A stretch of DNA of 64,000 nt from Megalonaias nervosa. Taxonomy: Eukaryota; Mollusca; Bivalvia; Unionida; Unionidae. Positions 11,231-23,045 of this stretch are shown one piece after another. How positions within the stretch are numbered: position 1 is the stretch's first letter; the number at the start of each line of letters is the position of its first letter. The DNA lies in the NCBI GenBank assembly GCA_016617855.1, contig JAECUM010017281.1:1-64000 (forward strand). Reading direction: 5' to 3'. The notes below the pieces were generated by a model. That model was not told where the DNA came from. It made no database searches and saw only the letters and a list, made by a program, of their open reading frames with translations. A program made the translations under genes and the position numbers.

Positions 11231-12616
11231 TATGTGTTTCTGGCGGTTGTTTGCACGTGTTTGGGTTTACGTAGAACTACAGAGATGAGACGCCTGCTTG
11301 TTGTCACCGACGATCGTTCTCATTTTATTCCAAGAACTGTTACACGAACAAATGTGTCCTTGGTGAATATCAAGGTGGGTTTATCTTTAGCCGGACGAGT
11401 CGTGGTCCGATATAATTGGTTGAGAATTTTATTGTAATGGTTTTGTTCGTGAATTCAAGTGTTGTAAATACAGTGTCTGGATGTTTTCATGTGTAGTCAG
11501 CGACGGACGTTTTCGCCTTCTAATGCTGTTTCCAAGCTGACCTCGAGTTGGTATTGACAGATCTGAGTGCTCCCAGTTGTCGATTTCTGTTTTACCCTCG
11601 ACATAATTATATAGTTGACCAATGAGTTGCAGCTCCTGTTAACGAATCCAAGTTTATTTCGCATCAAGACGCTTCTGAAATGCTTGACTGGGTTTATCAT
11701 CGCGAGTAAATCAACACTGATCAACGGACGCGCGAGAAGTGGCTTTTATGGCCGTCAACGGCGAGGCTACAACCGAAAACATTGGACCGAGAGTATTTTG
11801 CGAATTGTTTAAGATAGCCAATGACCGTTCCAATTTGAAGTTGTCCAGGGTTGTCGAAAACCTTTTCCCTTTCGAATTGTAAAGGGCAATCGAAGACCTC
11901 TTCCTTTTGTACGCCATGTACATATGAGGCCGATGAATTTGGAAGGTCCTCCTCCTACCGCCATTTTCAAAGACATCCCAGATTCGGTCCCCATGTTCCC
12001 TAACGCAGCCGCTTGTGCCACATCGGTAGCCGCTATCAGTACTGGAATCGCCGCGAACAGTGGAAATACTCCGCTGCTCTTTTGCATTCACGCATCTCCG
12101 ACTTTGATAACTTTAATGTTACTAGGGTATTCTTTTGTTTGGCTGCATTGAGTTAATTAAACTGCGTCTGGGTAATCACATAGCGACATCTCTAGTTAAC
12201 CATGCCGGAGAAAGTTTCATTGTGGCCCCACACTCATTCTTATTGCGCTTTTTAATACGCATTTGCATACCCCTCGGAAATAGTTTTCACCCAAGATGGT
12301 CATTTCCAATCTCGGGGCAGCCTCTAATAAAACTGTTTATACCAAGGCGCATGAATTGAAGATTAGCGTCAAAATATTGTTTCCTGCTCACATAGAATTC
12401 TCTTCTATCTGGCATTGGGTCAAATTACTGCACTCTGACCAGTAGAAAGTATTCTACCAATTTGTAAATAAGTACCCCTTGGACGATGACATCGGATGAT
12501 TTCAAACGTTTTGCACGGATCGTGTTTTGACTCCATAGTTTCTCTTTCTTTGCACGTGAATCTTTGTCATACTTCTCGTTGTCATCTAGGACGTATGTTT
12601 TGCAAAGCCACTTCAT
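10466..12616 (-). pseudogene. Decayed Polinton-like element remnant in the intron
   Basis: Several minus-strand frames look like broken proteins. One at 12616-12425 contains the segment KEKLWSQNTIRAKRL; its partner in the right arm (30661-30840) has KLWSQHMISAKRE. Another at 11030-10824 is hydrophobic and Ala/Gly/Val-rich (VGLGVERIATTVTTIGIPV); its inverted partner is at 61899-62099. A Gly/Ala-rich frame runs at 12087-11809. None is recognisable alone. In the right arm the matching pieces flank a DNA polymerase B gene and an integrase remnant, so I infer this is an internally deleted copy of the same element. Confidence 0.5.
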
Positions 12617-13329
12617 ATTAAAGGCTAGCTGGAAATTTAAATTCTGAATAGTTCAAATTCACAGCACTAGAAAAAGTCCGTCATTACAAAAAAGGTACTA
12701 AAAACGTTAAGTTTCTGATTTCCCCATTATCAAGACAGGTAGGGGGAATTTATCAAATTCCCCATTATCGGTTCTAAGTCTAAGTTTTCAATTAGTACAT
12801 CACACAATAGGAAAAGAAAATGTATGTGTATGCATATGCAAACGCGATTTACCGGGTCAAAGGTTACTCTTAAACATAACTTTTAATTCAGTTGTTTGAT
12901 TTAGATAAGTCAGGGATAATTTTATTGACAGCAGCTAATGGGGTAAACGTGTAAAATTAATGTTTGTATATTAATTAATTTCGTCCAAGAATCTTTCCTT
13001 AGGTAAGGCTAAGAAGAAATATGTATATTACAAAACAAATGAAAGTCAGTTTCAAGGTTACGAGTAGAAAATCTGTTACAGATATTCTTCCTTTTATTTT
13101 CTCAAATGCAGAACAAGTATAAGTGGGGAATGGGTATGTGTATGATTTGGCACCTATCAAAGTACGTTTATGCAGTAAGTTGTTCCTAAAAATAACGTTT
13201 TGGTCTTGACAGAATCAGATTTTGTGTGTTAGTTTAAATTTTAATGCATGATTTCTTGACAGATATGGAAAAGAACATCCTATTCATAAACAAAAATGTA
13301 TGTGTGTTTGTTTTGGATTTTTAACTTAA

Positions 13330-13616
13330 CTTGAACAGTTTTTCAGTCATATTGCTACAATGTCTGCGGTGTGGCAGTTTGTTGTTATGTCTAGCACTGG
13401 GGAATCATGCCGCAGACATACAGTATGATGTCCCACCCAGTCACATTATCCTGACACCAGGCCGACCAGTCCCAACATTAACCTTTTAATGCTGAGCGCC
13501 AAGCGAGGCAGCTGTTAGTACCATTTTTTAAGTCTTCGGTATGACTCGGCCGGGGTTCGAACCCGCAACCTGCCGCATCCGAGGCGGACGCTCTAACCAC
13601 TAGGTCACCGGAGTGG
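13330..13616 (-). mobile_element. tRNA-headed SINE, family 2
   Basis: On the minus strand it starts with a tRNA-like head: A-box-like TAGTGGTTAGAGCGTC and B-box-like GGTTCGAACCCC. The body contains GGCGCTCAGCATTAAAAGG, GTGTCAGGATAATGTGAC and CTGCGGCATGATTCC. It ends near ACTGAAAAACTGTTCAAG. A truncated copy is at 4981-5150 and a head-only copy at 27782-27895. Confidence 0.85.
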
Positions 13617-14185
13617 TATTGAACTGGAGGAAGAAACTAGTTTGATATGATGTAATAATACGGCGATGCTGCCAGGTTGAGTCGAATTATTAAGCCATAT
13701 CAAAGAGGCACCCCACCCCCACAGATTTGGAACAAAACACGGATACGGTTTTGTATTTATTGCATTACCCAGCTTTTTCCTTCTCAAATAGATTTGGCTA
13801 TACAGCGTTGAAAGTATTAAAAACTAAATTGATGTATAAAATTTAGAATGGAAGCATTTAGGCATATCATCAGGCGTGAAATAAATAATAAAATAGTTCT
13901 AGCTTGTGTGTGGCATACAAAAGTATGCATTGAACACATATATCGATTGCCAGATCAGCAATGTAAGATTAAATGAGTATGTAATTCAAAAATTGAAATC
14001 AAAGGAATGATGCCAAATGAATATTTCGAATATTGATTCTTACTCTCAATGCATGCACTGTAGTGTAGTTTTCTGAACGCTGTTTAGGTTCTAGAAAAAA
14101 ACCGCAATAAATTTTCGTGTTGATAATTGCAATTTTATACCCAAAACAGACCCACGATTGACTGTTTGCAATTGTTTTATGACAG

Positions 14186-14742
14186 TGACGGAGCGTGAAG
14201 TGGAGCGGGGAATCCTCAAGTTTCATAACACGGCGGATCATTGCCTGGCATATATTAGAGAAATTGAGAATATTAACATTACCCTTCTCAAGTTTGCGGC
14301 CAAGTTTGTCGACTTTGCAGCCAGAAATGTTGACGGGGAGGCGCAGAAGCTGCTTAAGACTTTGAGAGATGAGAAACTGCCTAGTAAGATGTTTGCAGAT
14401 AATCTAGTTCGCTTCAGTGTCGAGTGGAGCGGTAAGGAAGGAATAGACAAAGACACCCACAAAGAATACCTGGAAAAGTTCTGCCTCCATTTCTACTCGT
14501 CCATCATCAAGCTGGTCGACAGGGCAATGAATAGGCATGAAAAACTTTCTGGTGATGCGACATACACAGAGACTTTGCAACATCTTCACGCGTGCCAGAA
14601 TTTCTGTAAGGTCTTCCAGGGACGGGAGGACATTGTGGACAAAATTCATCATTACATTATTGGGAACTCGCAACACCCGTTGATTCTGTACGGGGAAAGC
14701 GGATGTGGTAAAACCTCCCTGACTGCCAAAGGTGCTAGTGAG
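14186..14742 (+). CDS. NWD1-like gene, exon with the NACHT Walker A motif
   Basis: This exon starts after TTTTATGACAG with the last two bases of a Val codon (VTEREVERGIL). It runs as an alpha-helical linker and ends in the NACHT P-loop LILYGESGCGKTSL near 14686-14727. The donor is GAG|GCAAGT at 14743, not GT; the next exon resumes in phase 0 with VQSWFP, giving a smooth NACHT domain. GCAAGT fits the consensus of the rare GC-AG class of introns. Reading past the donor adds an unrelated short tail and a stop at 14781. The Walker A lysine and threonine are present, so nucleotide binding is expected. Confidence 0.88.
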
Positions 14743-15916
14743 GCAAGTACAATTCGTTCATCTAATAAAAGTAACGTTTGACAATTTATGGCGCAGAAAC
14801 AATTTAAATGTCAAAGAACCTACCATGGTTCTTAACTTACCGTTTTATTTGATGAAAGGAAAACAAATGAACTTCGGACAGTTAACAAAGCTATGTGCGA
14901 CAGAAAAGTCTTGGTTTGTAGATAATCGTCCAATAGGCAAATTGCTTTATATAAATAAACTACTGTCGCGAAACCTTCCAAAATCGACTTGGTGCTAACT
15001 AAATGTAATCAATTACTGTCACGAAACCCTCCAAAATCGACTTGGTGCTAGCTAGAAGTAATAAAATACTATCGAGAAACCCTCCAAAATTCGACTTGGT
15101 GCTAGATAGAAGTAATCAATATTGTCGCTTAACTTTCCAAAATGGACTTGGTGTTAACAAGAAGTAATCAATTACTGTCCCGAAACTCTCCCAAATCGAC
15201 TTGGAGCTAACTAGAAGTAATAAATTACTGTTGTGAACCCTTCCGAAATTGACTTGGTGCCACCTAGAAGTAATTACTTGCCTGTCGGGAACCGTCCTAA
15301 CTCGACTTGATGCAACCTAGAAGTAATTAAGTACCGTCGAGAAACCTTCCAGATCGACTTGTGTCGTAAAACCTTCAAAAATCGACTTGGTGCTAACTCG
15401 AAGTAATCATCAGTATTGGCGTACGGAACGTCAGCTTTTTGTACAACTCTAATTTGCCTAACAAAGAGTCGTTACGGTCTGGTGTATGGAACTATTGGGG
15501 ATGGGAATAAAGCATAGGCAAAGTAGACTACGAAGATGTTTACCAGACAGTCTCCGTGAATCTTTGAGGTTGGGAATAAGCATCCATGACTGTTCAATCT
15601 TATTACCTCTTAGATCAAATAACTCCCCTTAAATGCGATGGCAGCCAATCACAGGTTGACCCCTACCCACCCCCACCCCCAATCATAGACAGACACTTAC
15701 CCATCCACACCCTACCAGTAAATGTCGCTTTGCACTTGCAGCTGGGTGGAATTTAGCAAGCTAGGTACAGTGCTTAACTCAAAGGCACAACATCATTATT
15801 TGGAGTAAAAGTAGATCATATGACCTCCTGTTTCTGAGCCCCCGGTACTTACCATAAGACAACTCTCCCTCTCAATTTTCAGAATTATATACTTCTTTTG
15901 TTGTTTATATTTTCAG
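14743..15916 (+). other. GC-AG intron of the NWD1-like gene
   Basis: 1,174-base intron with donor GCAAGT and acceptor TATATTTTCAG. Most of its first half is a minisatellite (14955-15410); the remainder is unremarkable. Confidence 0.8.
14955..15410. repeat. Intronic minisatellite, ~57-bp unit, ~8 copies
   Basis: Units contain GAAACCTTCCAAAATCGACT, TGGTGCTAACTAGAAGTAAT and a CAATTACTGTC spacer. Copies are diverged and the last is truncated. Confidence 0.9.
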
Positions 15917-18900
15917 GTACAATCATGGTTTCCTGCTGATAAGAAGCCGTGCATGGTCCTACGATTTCTAGGAACAACCCCAAACAGCTCGACTATCATT
16001 CCACTCTTGATAAGTTTGTGCAATCAGCTTTCTGTGGTCTATGAACAATCTTTGGAGGACATACCGGACGAACTATCTCCTTTGATTCAACACTTTAAGA
16101 AATTAATTACATGTGCAACAGAAGAACGCCCTCTAATCCTTATCCTAGATTCTCTTGATCAGTTGTCTGGTGCAGATGGCGCTCACCAGTTGGCTTGGTT
16201 ACCAACAAAACTGCCACCTCATGTACACGTAATTGTATCCACTCTGCCTAACTATTACAACATACTCGCGACTTTGCGACTTATGATAGAGGGGGATGAA
16301 AATTATGTACAGGTGTTACCTTTGGGAGAAAATCTGAGTGGAACTATTTTGAAATTCTGGTTAAAAGATAAGAAAAGGACGGTTACTGAAAGTCAGTGGG
16401 AACTGGTGAATGAAGCCTTAACAAAGTGCAATCTACCTCTGTTCGTCAAGCTCGTATTTGATGAGATATGTAGATGGAAGTCCTACACCAAACCACCAAA
16501 TACAACTTTGGCATTCACGATCCATGACAGCATCATGAAACTATACGAAAGGATAGAAATTCAACACGGCAAGACGCTCGTGTTTCATGCACTTGGTATT
16601 ATCACAGCGGCTAAAAGTGGTGTCTCCGAGGCAGAACTGGAGGATCTGCTTTCGTTAGATGAAAAAGTGCTGAATGATGTGTACCAGTACCATTTGCCTC
16701 CAGTGCGGAGAATTCCACCCCTACTCTGGACCAGAATAAGGGCAGATCTTCCTTCCTACCTCAGCGAAAGAGAGGCAGATGGCGTCAGTGTTATTGGTTG
16801 GTATCATCGACAGTTTATTGACGCTGCCACTGAACGCTACTTCAAAAACCTGAACTTCGTCAGTGAAACGCATTCAATGATAGCCGATTACTTTCTTGGG
16901 ATTTGGGGAGGTGGGAACCCAAAACCGTTTGAGTATACTGATGCTCAAAGAAAAATGTTTCGTCTTGAAGAAAGAGGAGGCGAATGTGACAGGAAAGTCC
17001 CGCTACAACCCCTTGTGTTCACGGATGAGAACGGAAAGGTAATTCGATATAATCTCAGAAAGCTAAACGAAATGCCATATCATCTGATTCGATCACATCG
17101 GTATGAAGAACTCTATTCCAAAGTTATATTCAATTATAACTGGTTACAAGCAAAATTGAGTTGCATGCCTCTTCAAGCTACGTTATCAGACTTTGAAGAT
17201 CTTCTGGAGCATGTCTATCAAAAAGATGTTAAACTGATTGCCGATGCAATTCGATTGTCCAGCTCGATTCTCAGTCATTACCCAAGCATGATTGGACCAC
17301 AGATTATTGGACGATTATTACCTTACTACACTCACAACGAGAACATTAGGAGCCTGATACAGCAGTGTGATACAGATGGACTCGCTCACTGTGCACTCGT
17401 TCCGGCCCATCACTGTCTACACACGCCTGGTGGACCTTTGCAGTATTCCCTAGAAGGTCATCTGTTTGCTCCCTTCGGGATCAGCACAACCTCTGACGCA
17501 AAATATCTCGTAACTGTTTCCAACAAATTCATCATTTGGGATTTGTCTAATGGGGAAGTGTTCCGAACAGTTGTGCCTGGGATCGAGGGAATCATGCAAA
17601 ATCTAGTCATATCGGAAAATGACAAATACGCGGCGGGGTACACCAACAACAATCAGGTCGTTGTCTTGAATATTGTGACTGGCGAGTTCCAAATCATCAG
17701 CCCGCCAGTGAAAGATTCCCCCATCACTGGAACAACTATAAATAATACTCATGTGGCCATATGGTCGAATGTGGAATACTATCTCTACACTGTCAATGGA
17801 CAGTTCATATCTAAACAGTACACAGAACTGAAACAGCCATTACTTGCGGTGGATTTCGGCAAGGATGAAAAAACATACCTTATCGTGAAAAGTGGAACGG
17901 ACGATGACACGGAAATGACACTAGAGGTACAGGACGAAAGTACGGATCCGTTTGAATTCCACAGTGCCATTGCACTGACCAAAGACAAAAAGATCATGTA
18001 CACATGCATAGAAATTAGTGATAATGCAGTTGCTGTGTACAGAAAAGAAGGTGACGCGTGGCGATATGATAGGACGCTGGGTGATAACCATGACAAGGTG
18101 TTTTCTCTGACTCTCTCAGAAGATGAAAACTACCTTGTTGCTGCTTTCCTTCTCGGTTACAAGCTCTGGAATTTGAAAACCGACTCACTTGTGCAACCCA
18201 AGCTTCCACATGGAATTCGCAACATTCCAACAAAAAATCAACTCACAAATTTAATTGTGTTCACAAAGAATAATCATTTTGTTGTAGCAGGAGTGCGAAA
18301 GAATTTGTATGTTTGGGATGTGAAACAAGGTAACATGGTTAAGGTTCTTGATGCTCATTTTGGTAGAATTGTTGCCTTGACATCAGTTTCTGCCGGTTGC
18401 AATAAAGTAATTTCTTCCTCCATTGACAAGACGATCAAAGTCTGGAACTTTGATAACATCCTGGAGGATGTGCACTCCATTGATAGATTAGAGAAGCCAA
18501 TCGAAACAATAGACATAGCAACAGAAGTGCCTCTTGGAGTGACCACAAGTCGCAACTGTATAGGTGTTTGGAACTTAGAGAGCGGAAAACTTCAGAAAAC
18601 CTTCGGAACAACCGTTACCACATCGGTTGTCACAGAGGCACTCATCACGTATGATGGACTCTATGTCGCCGCCGCAGAAACAGCCAACGTCGTCATTTGG
18701 GAGGTATCAAAAGAAACAGCTATAAAAACGATCCCACAGCGTGATGTACAACAAATCATGTTGAATGAATCAGACACAAGACTCCTTGCATTTTCAAAAA
18801 ATCCTGGTCAAAAGGGTGCCTGCGTTTGCTATTCCATTCCGGAGGGAGAGCAAGTCTTCAAGTTTGAATTTGGGTTAAAGAATCAATTCAAGAAAGCGGC

Positions 18901-19687
18901 TTTAACAACTGATGGTCTCTTGCTGGCTGTTCCATCAACGGACAAAAGTGGCGACGTTCTTGGGGTATACCAGGCAAAGGCTGGGACATGTTTGTACAAT
19001 CTTCAGCTGAAATATAGCAACTATAAACCTCTAATTAAGGTTCTAGCTATGCCTCATGATCCGCACCAAGTTGCCATTGTTGATGAGGAAAAGGGAAATA
19101 TCCTGGATCTGAAGAAAAAAACTCTCGTGAGGTCGGTAATGCGGTGGAACGGAATGGCCATGAAAACGGGTAAGCAAGGTTTGTATGCTCCCACTCGTGG
19201 TGGACTTGAACTATTAGACTTGAAAACTGGGAAAACTGTTAAGATACTTATACCCCGAGTGGCAGAAGGTGTCTTCAATATAGATGTCATGTTTACCCCA
19301 AATGATCGACATGTGTTATACTACCACTCTGGTCATCGGACGCTTAGGGTATTCAGGATCTCTGATGGGAAAATGATCGCCCTGTACAAGGCTCATGCAG
19401 AAATCAATGCCATGTCATGCTCCCCAGATGGATTTTCGGTTATTGTTGGAGCCGTAGACGGTAGTTTGACAGTCCTAGTCATCGGAGACCCAGATTACCA
19501 GGATAACAAAGAGTTCATTCAATATCTGCCCAGCAGACAAACACATTCAGCACAACAGATGTCGTTTAGGACTGCAAATGGGGACGTTGTTAATAGCAAA
19601 CATGGAATTGGGACCGCTTTACAGGTCGCCAGGTTCGTGGCAAAAGCTAGGGGTGCGCAGAAGTCCAGAGCATGCGTGATTTCATAG
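15917..19687 (+). CDS. NWD1-like protein, terminal exon: NACHT ATPase remainder and WD40 repeats
   Basis: A single 3.8-kb exon, 1,256 codons. It begins VQSWFPADKK after a TTTTCAG acceptor; the internal Met at 15953 is not the true start. The Walker B motif is LILILDSLDQL at 16133-16165. A helical winged-helix-like region follows, then from about 17450 a long WD40 block with repeats such as KFIIWDLSNG, LYVWDVKQGN, TIKVWNFDNI, CIGVWNLESG and ANVVIWEV. The last WD-like unit ends near 19480. With the upstream exons the visible protein is about 1,576 residues, close to the ~1,560 of vertebrate NWD1. NWD1-type proteins are cytosolic STAND ATPases thought to assemble signalling complexes; the exact role here is unknown. 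The C-terminus is RACVIS, so the last four residues, CVIS, fit a CaaX prenylation box. The exon is intact. Confidence 0.93.
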   Translation, partial: VQSWFPADKKPCMVLRFLGTTPNSSTIIPLLISLCNQLSVVYEQSLEDIPDELSPLIQHFKKLITCATEERPLILILDSLDQLSGADGAHQLAWLPTKLPPHVHVIVSTLPNYYNILATLRLMIEGDENYVQVLPLGENLSGTILKFWLKDKKRTVTESQWELVNEALTKCNLPLFVKLVFDEICRWKSYTKPPNTTLAFTIHDSIMKLYERIEIQHGKTLVFHALGIITAAKSGVSEAELEDLLSLDEKVLNDVYQYHLPPVRRIPPLLWTRIRADLPSYLSEREADGVSVIGWYHRQFIDAATERYFKNLNFVSETHSMIADYFLGIWGGGNPKPFEYTDAQRKMFRLEERGGECDRKVPLQPLVFTDENGKVIRYNLRKLNEMPYHLIRSHRYEELYSKVIFNYNWLQAKLSCMPLQATLSDFEDLLEHVYQKDVKLIADAIRLSSSILSHYPSMIGPQIIGRLLPYYTHNENIRSLIQQCDTDGLAHCALVPAHHCLHTPGGPLQYSLEGHLFAPFGISTTSDAKYLVTVSNKFIIWDLSNGEVFRTVVPGIEGIMQNLVISENDKYAAGYTNNNQVVVLNIVTGEFQIISPPVKDSPITGTTINNTHVAIWSNVEYYLYTVNGQFISKQYTELKQPLLAVDFGKDEKTYLIVKSGTDDDTEMTLEVQDESTDPFEFHSAIALTKDKKIMYTCIEISDNAVAVYRKEGDAWRYDRTLGDNHDKVFSLTLSEDENYLVAAFLLGYKLWNLKTDSLVQPKLPHGIRNIPTKNQLTNLIVFTKNNHFVVAGVRKNLYVWDVKQGNMVKVLDAHFGRIVALTSVSAGCNKVISSSIDKTIKVWNFDNILEDVHSIDRLEKPIETIDIATEVPLGVTTSRNCIGVWNLESGKLQKTFGTTVTTSVVTEALITYDGLYVAAAETANVVIWEVSKETAIKTIPQRDVQQIMLNESDTRLLAFSKNPGQKGACVCYSIPEGEQVFKFEFGLKNQFKKAALTTDGLLLAVPSTDKSGDVLGVYQAKAGTCLYNLQLKYSNYKPLIKVLAMPHDPHQVAIVDEEKGNILDLKKKTLVRSVMRWNGMAMKTGKQGLYAPTRGGLELLDLKTGKTVKILIPRVAEGVFNIDVMFTPNDRHVLYYHSGHRTLRVFRISDGKMIALYKAHAEINAMSCSPDGFSVIVGAVDGSLTVLVIGDPDYQDNKEFIQYLPSRQTHSAQQMSFRTANGDVVNSKHGIGTALQVARFVAKARGAQKSRACVIS

Positions 19688-20365
19688 GATCCTTGATTGT
19701 TTATTTGATATATTTTGTATCTTACTAGCTATTGATCAGTTTTGTAGGCACATTATGTCTCTTCACATTTTATTTAGTTTTAGAGTTCACAAAGTCAGAG
19801 CAGTGAACAATCTTCTATCTCGAAATATTTTTGTTTGGTCTACGAAATTTCATTCTATAAATCTTATAGTACATGTGTGCCAGCAAATTATCACCGTAAT
19901 AACGAAGCCACAGAAACAACAACTATGAGGCACGTTGGCCCACTCTATGACTTTTAGGCACGTTGGCCCACTCTATGACTTTTAGGCACGTTGGTCCACT
20001 CTATGACTTTTAGGCACGTTGGCCCACTCTATGACTTTTAGGCACGTTGGCCCACTCTATGACTTTTAGGCACGTTGGCCCACTCTAAAAAATGTCTAGA
20101 GTATATTGATTTCTTCAGCTCTGACTTTGCAACACTATTACTAATTGAATTAGTTCAAAGCCTCGATATAATTTATTTTGGTGTGGCTTGCTGTTTTGTT
20201 TTGTGCTTTTATTTTCCGTCGGTTCAGATGATATCCCAGTACGTCTAGGTTCTTTTCAGTAGAAATAATTAAGGTAATGTTCAGTTACATGTTGCATTTC
20301 TAAAAAGCTCTAGTGTAAACATTTCTTAAATGTTCAGACACAGATATATCCAGAAGAACCAGAAT

Positions 20366-20371
<6 letters not shown>
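19688..20371 (+). other. Probable 3' untranslated region of the NWD1-like gene
   Basis: Downstream of the TAG stop there is no other frame of note. The region holds the 28-bp tandem array described next. No AATAAA lies close to the stop; a good one is at 21966-21971, which would make a 3' UTR of about 2.3 kb. Confidence 0.4.
19928..20087. repeat. 28-bp tandem repeat, ~6 copies
   Basis: Nearly identical units of AGGCACGTTGGCCCACTCTA followed by TGACTTTT. Only one unit differs (GGTCC for GGCCC), so the array is recent. Confidence 0.96.

Positions 20372-20413
<42 letters not shown>
20372..20413. repeat. (CT)n microsatellite
   Basis: About 21 CT units. Confidence 0.97.
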
Positions 20414-20414
<1 letters not shown>

Positions 20415-22072
20415 TCGGTGTGGTATACAGAGAGTTATTTTGTGGGGTTTTGGTGGCAAAAGGGAATCACACTTTCTTGGAAGGTGTTTGCATGTAAGTC
20501 ATGGCGGCGATTTTAATGTATTCCTTATATACATTTCAAACAATAAATCTTTAGAATCATATACTGTTGACACTAAATTGTGCAAGACAAGATTCGTGAT
20601 TGTCAAGTGTGTGACACATTATAGTAACAGCTGCACTTCTTGTATCCAAAAAGTAATACACTGCGGCCTCTTTTGAAGCAGCCACTGAATCGAGGTAGCT
20701 ATTTAGGCATGGAAAAGGTTCTGACTGTTAAACAGAGGTTAATGTTTAGATAAAATGTAGGGAAAGCAGGCCCAGACTCTGGCCTAATGCAAGTGCATAT
20801 TGTTAAATAGAAATTATCGTTTTTAGAGGCTTCAAAATAATTTCTGACTCATCGAGTATAATCTGGTAAAGAACAAGCTCGGTAAGTTTTTGTCCATCAT
20901 AGTTTTTTATGCTTCATTTATGTTTGAGAGCTGTTTTTATTTTAAACATTTTCTGTTCTTATCTATATTTCAGCCTAAATGTGTGTGTACCTTCATTCTT
21001 CTCTTAGTGTTAGTAGATGTTTTCATGGCCTATTCAAAGTGTTACTTTTACAGATTTATCCTTCCTGTTGTTCCAAAGGCTTTAAAAACAAACCTTAAAG
21101 ATGCTACCATTTTCACCGAGACATAGGCATGACTTTTCCATTTTTGTTGGCTTAGGTTTGGCATCAACGTTAAACTTTTGCCATTTTGCTCAGTTTCTAT
21201 GACACTGTTGCATATATAGTCGTCAAATTCGATAGGTGTACCACGAGCAATAGAAGGTCACACCAGCCTTTGGAATGCCTAACGACATTGTTGTGTATTT
21301 AGAATATCTATCGGCGGAGCAGGCGAGACATAATATTCCACAGAAATCTTGTTTACTTAACGAGTTTCTTTTAACAGGGGAATTAATGAAACTACAGCTT
21401 TCTATTATACCAAAGAATGGCTTTTCTTTAATTACTATAAGATTCTGTGGTTGCCCCGATTCAACATTTCTTTAGCGGGAATTAAATTATTGGGAATATG
21501 TTACAGCTCATTTTTAATTTCTTTGAATGTTACGCTATTTATTTTCATGCCTTCTGTGAACTTATTGAAAATAAATAGAACACAAGTGAAAATAGGTAGC
21601 AATATAATTGATTGGAGATTTAATATTTTATTGTATTATTATTTATTTATTTTATTACAATATGGCAAGTATTTATATCATGATGTTAAGAGACTTCGCT
21701 GCCTTTGGAATAACTTGACTGTGAAAACATGCAAAAGAATTGAGAATTGCCGCTTACGTAGTATGTTCATTTATTAGATTCTTTGTACTTCCTCCTCCTC
21801 CACGCTTCTCCATGGATACGGATGTTGGCTATTAACAACGTTACTTTTTTATTACCTGGAATCAAAGATTCAACAACAATGTGTCTTTTACGTTAAGAAA
21901 AACGGTCGCTATACAATTCCCCTTATTGTAATTATATATGATCAAAACAAGTAAACATTGTTTTCAATAAAGACTTTTGTTAATAACTTGACATAAAAAG
22001 GCTTGGAGTTCATTAACACTAAACGTTTCTATAATCCTGCTGAAAGAAAAAGAGAGAGCGCGCTATAATCAG

Positions 22073-22106
<34 letters not shown>

Positions 22107-22814
22107 GTTTTTAATCATAAGCTTTCATTTTAAGGCAGTGTTATATCAGATTAAGAATTACATTGAAAGTCATCTACTATTTTAATTGTTTCGTTTCGCT
22201 GTTTGATAACGAAAAATTTTAGATTATGAACGCATTTTGATCGAACATTATATATCAGTTTATTACATCTTTACATGGTTTCCAAAGAATATTTTCAATA
22301 TATGCACTTATGTAAATACCCATATATGTATGTAACTTAATCTCTTCTTTGTTGGTATTTTATTGTAGGAAATGTTCAGTCGGTTGTGCTATTTAACTAT
22401 TGCAGTGTAAATAGATCAGAATTTATGGGGGAAAAATCGTGATTTCTACATGATCGTAGCTAAAGATGGCCATGTTAATAAAGCGAGTTTTGCACTTTTT
22501 GTGCTAAAACGCCCTTTTCTAAATTCCTAATATCACCTACTATGTTTGTGACATGTATCATTTTACAAAATGGAAATTTACTATTCTGTATTGTATAAGT
22601 GACCTCCCTTGCCAGTAAGGCGTTTTGGTTGTCCAGTAAGGGCTTATAAAATTCAATTTTCTTCAAACTTTTAATCTCAAGAGGATTTGTGGGATCACTT
22701 TTTTGTTTTGTTATCTTTGGACGAATTCCTGAATAATTTCTTCCTAATTTTTTTCAAGGTATGTTTAAAGTTTTGCCCGCTACTGTACTAGCGCAAAGTC
22801 AATCACTTTCAAGG
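20414..22814. other. Gene-free stretch
   Basis: Open frames here are short, AT-rich and without domains. It includes a possible polyadenylation signal AATAAA at 21966-21971 and a (GAT)n run at 22076-22105. Confidence 0.6.
22076..22105. repeat. (GAT)n microsatellite
   Basis: About ten GAT units. Confidence 0.95.
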
Positions 22815-23045
22815 ATTGCTTTGGTTTTGTTGGGGCTTAGCGCCATTTTCCAGCACATGATAGGTTATGCAAGGCGACGGGACCTTTTGGTGAAGGATGA
22901 ACCTGGGAAGACCACAGGAAGCAAACTTTCTCACGTACCTGCGTTGGTCGAGCCGAGACTTGAACTCACACGGGCAGATTTTAGATGTAAGCGATCTGTT
23001 AATGTGAGAACCTCAGACCCCTCCGACACCGGGGACCCCCACTTT
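22815..23045 (-). mobile_element. tRNA-headed SINE, family 1 (diverged copy)
   Basis: On the minus strand it runs from a tRNA-like head with TTCAAGTCTCGGCTCGACCA through ACGTGAGAAAGTTTGCTTCC to the tail TGCTGGAAAATGGCGCTAAG. These blocks match the cleaner copies at 26357-26607 and 40174-40425, but this copy is more diverged. Confidence 0.75.

Larger units (their letters stand above)
8006..14185 (+). other. Large NWD1-like intron carrying mobile elements
   Basis: GT (8006) to AG (14184-14185) intron of about 6.2 kb. It contains a foldback element (9527-10459), remains of a Polinton-like element (about 9340-12616) and a SINE (13330-13616). The parts from 8030 to 9340 and from 12617 to 13330 are plain AT-rich intron that is duplicated in inverted form at the right of the window. 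Confidence 0.75.

Noticed and set aside
10648..11307. A host gene on the minus strand between NWD1 exons
   Set aside because: Frames are broken and recur in the inverted arm next to transposon genes; no splice structure is visible.
11240..12360. Several overlapping + and - frames of 60-126 residues
   Set aside because: No frame shows a domain; only the minus-strand parts with partners in the right arm are kept, as one decayed element remnant.
13540..13616. Possible tRNA gene on the minus strand
   Set aside because: It is the head of a second SINE family, repeated at 27782-27895, and the anticodon-arm pairing is poor.
14732..14998. Open frame downstream of the NACHT Walker A exon
   Set aside because: It lies in the intron and in the minisatellite; the protein is continuous only by splicing to 15917.
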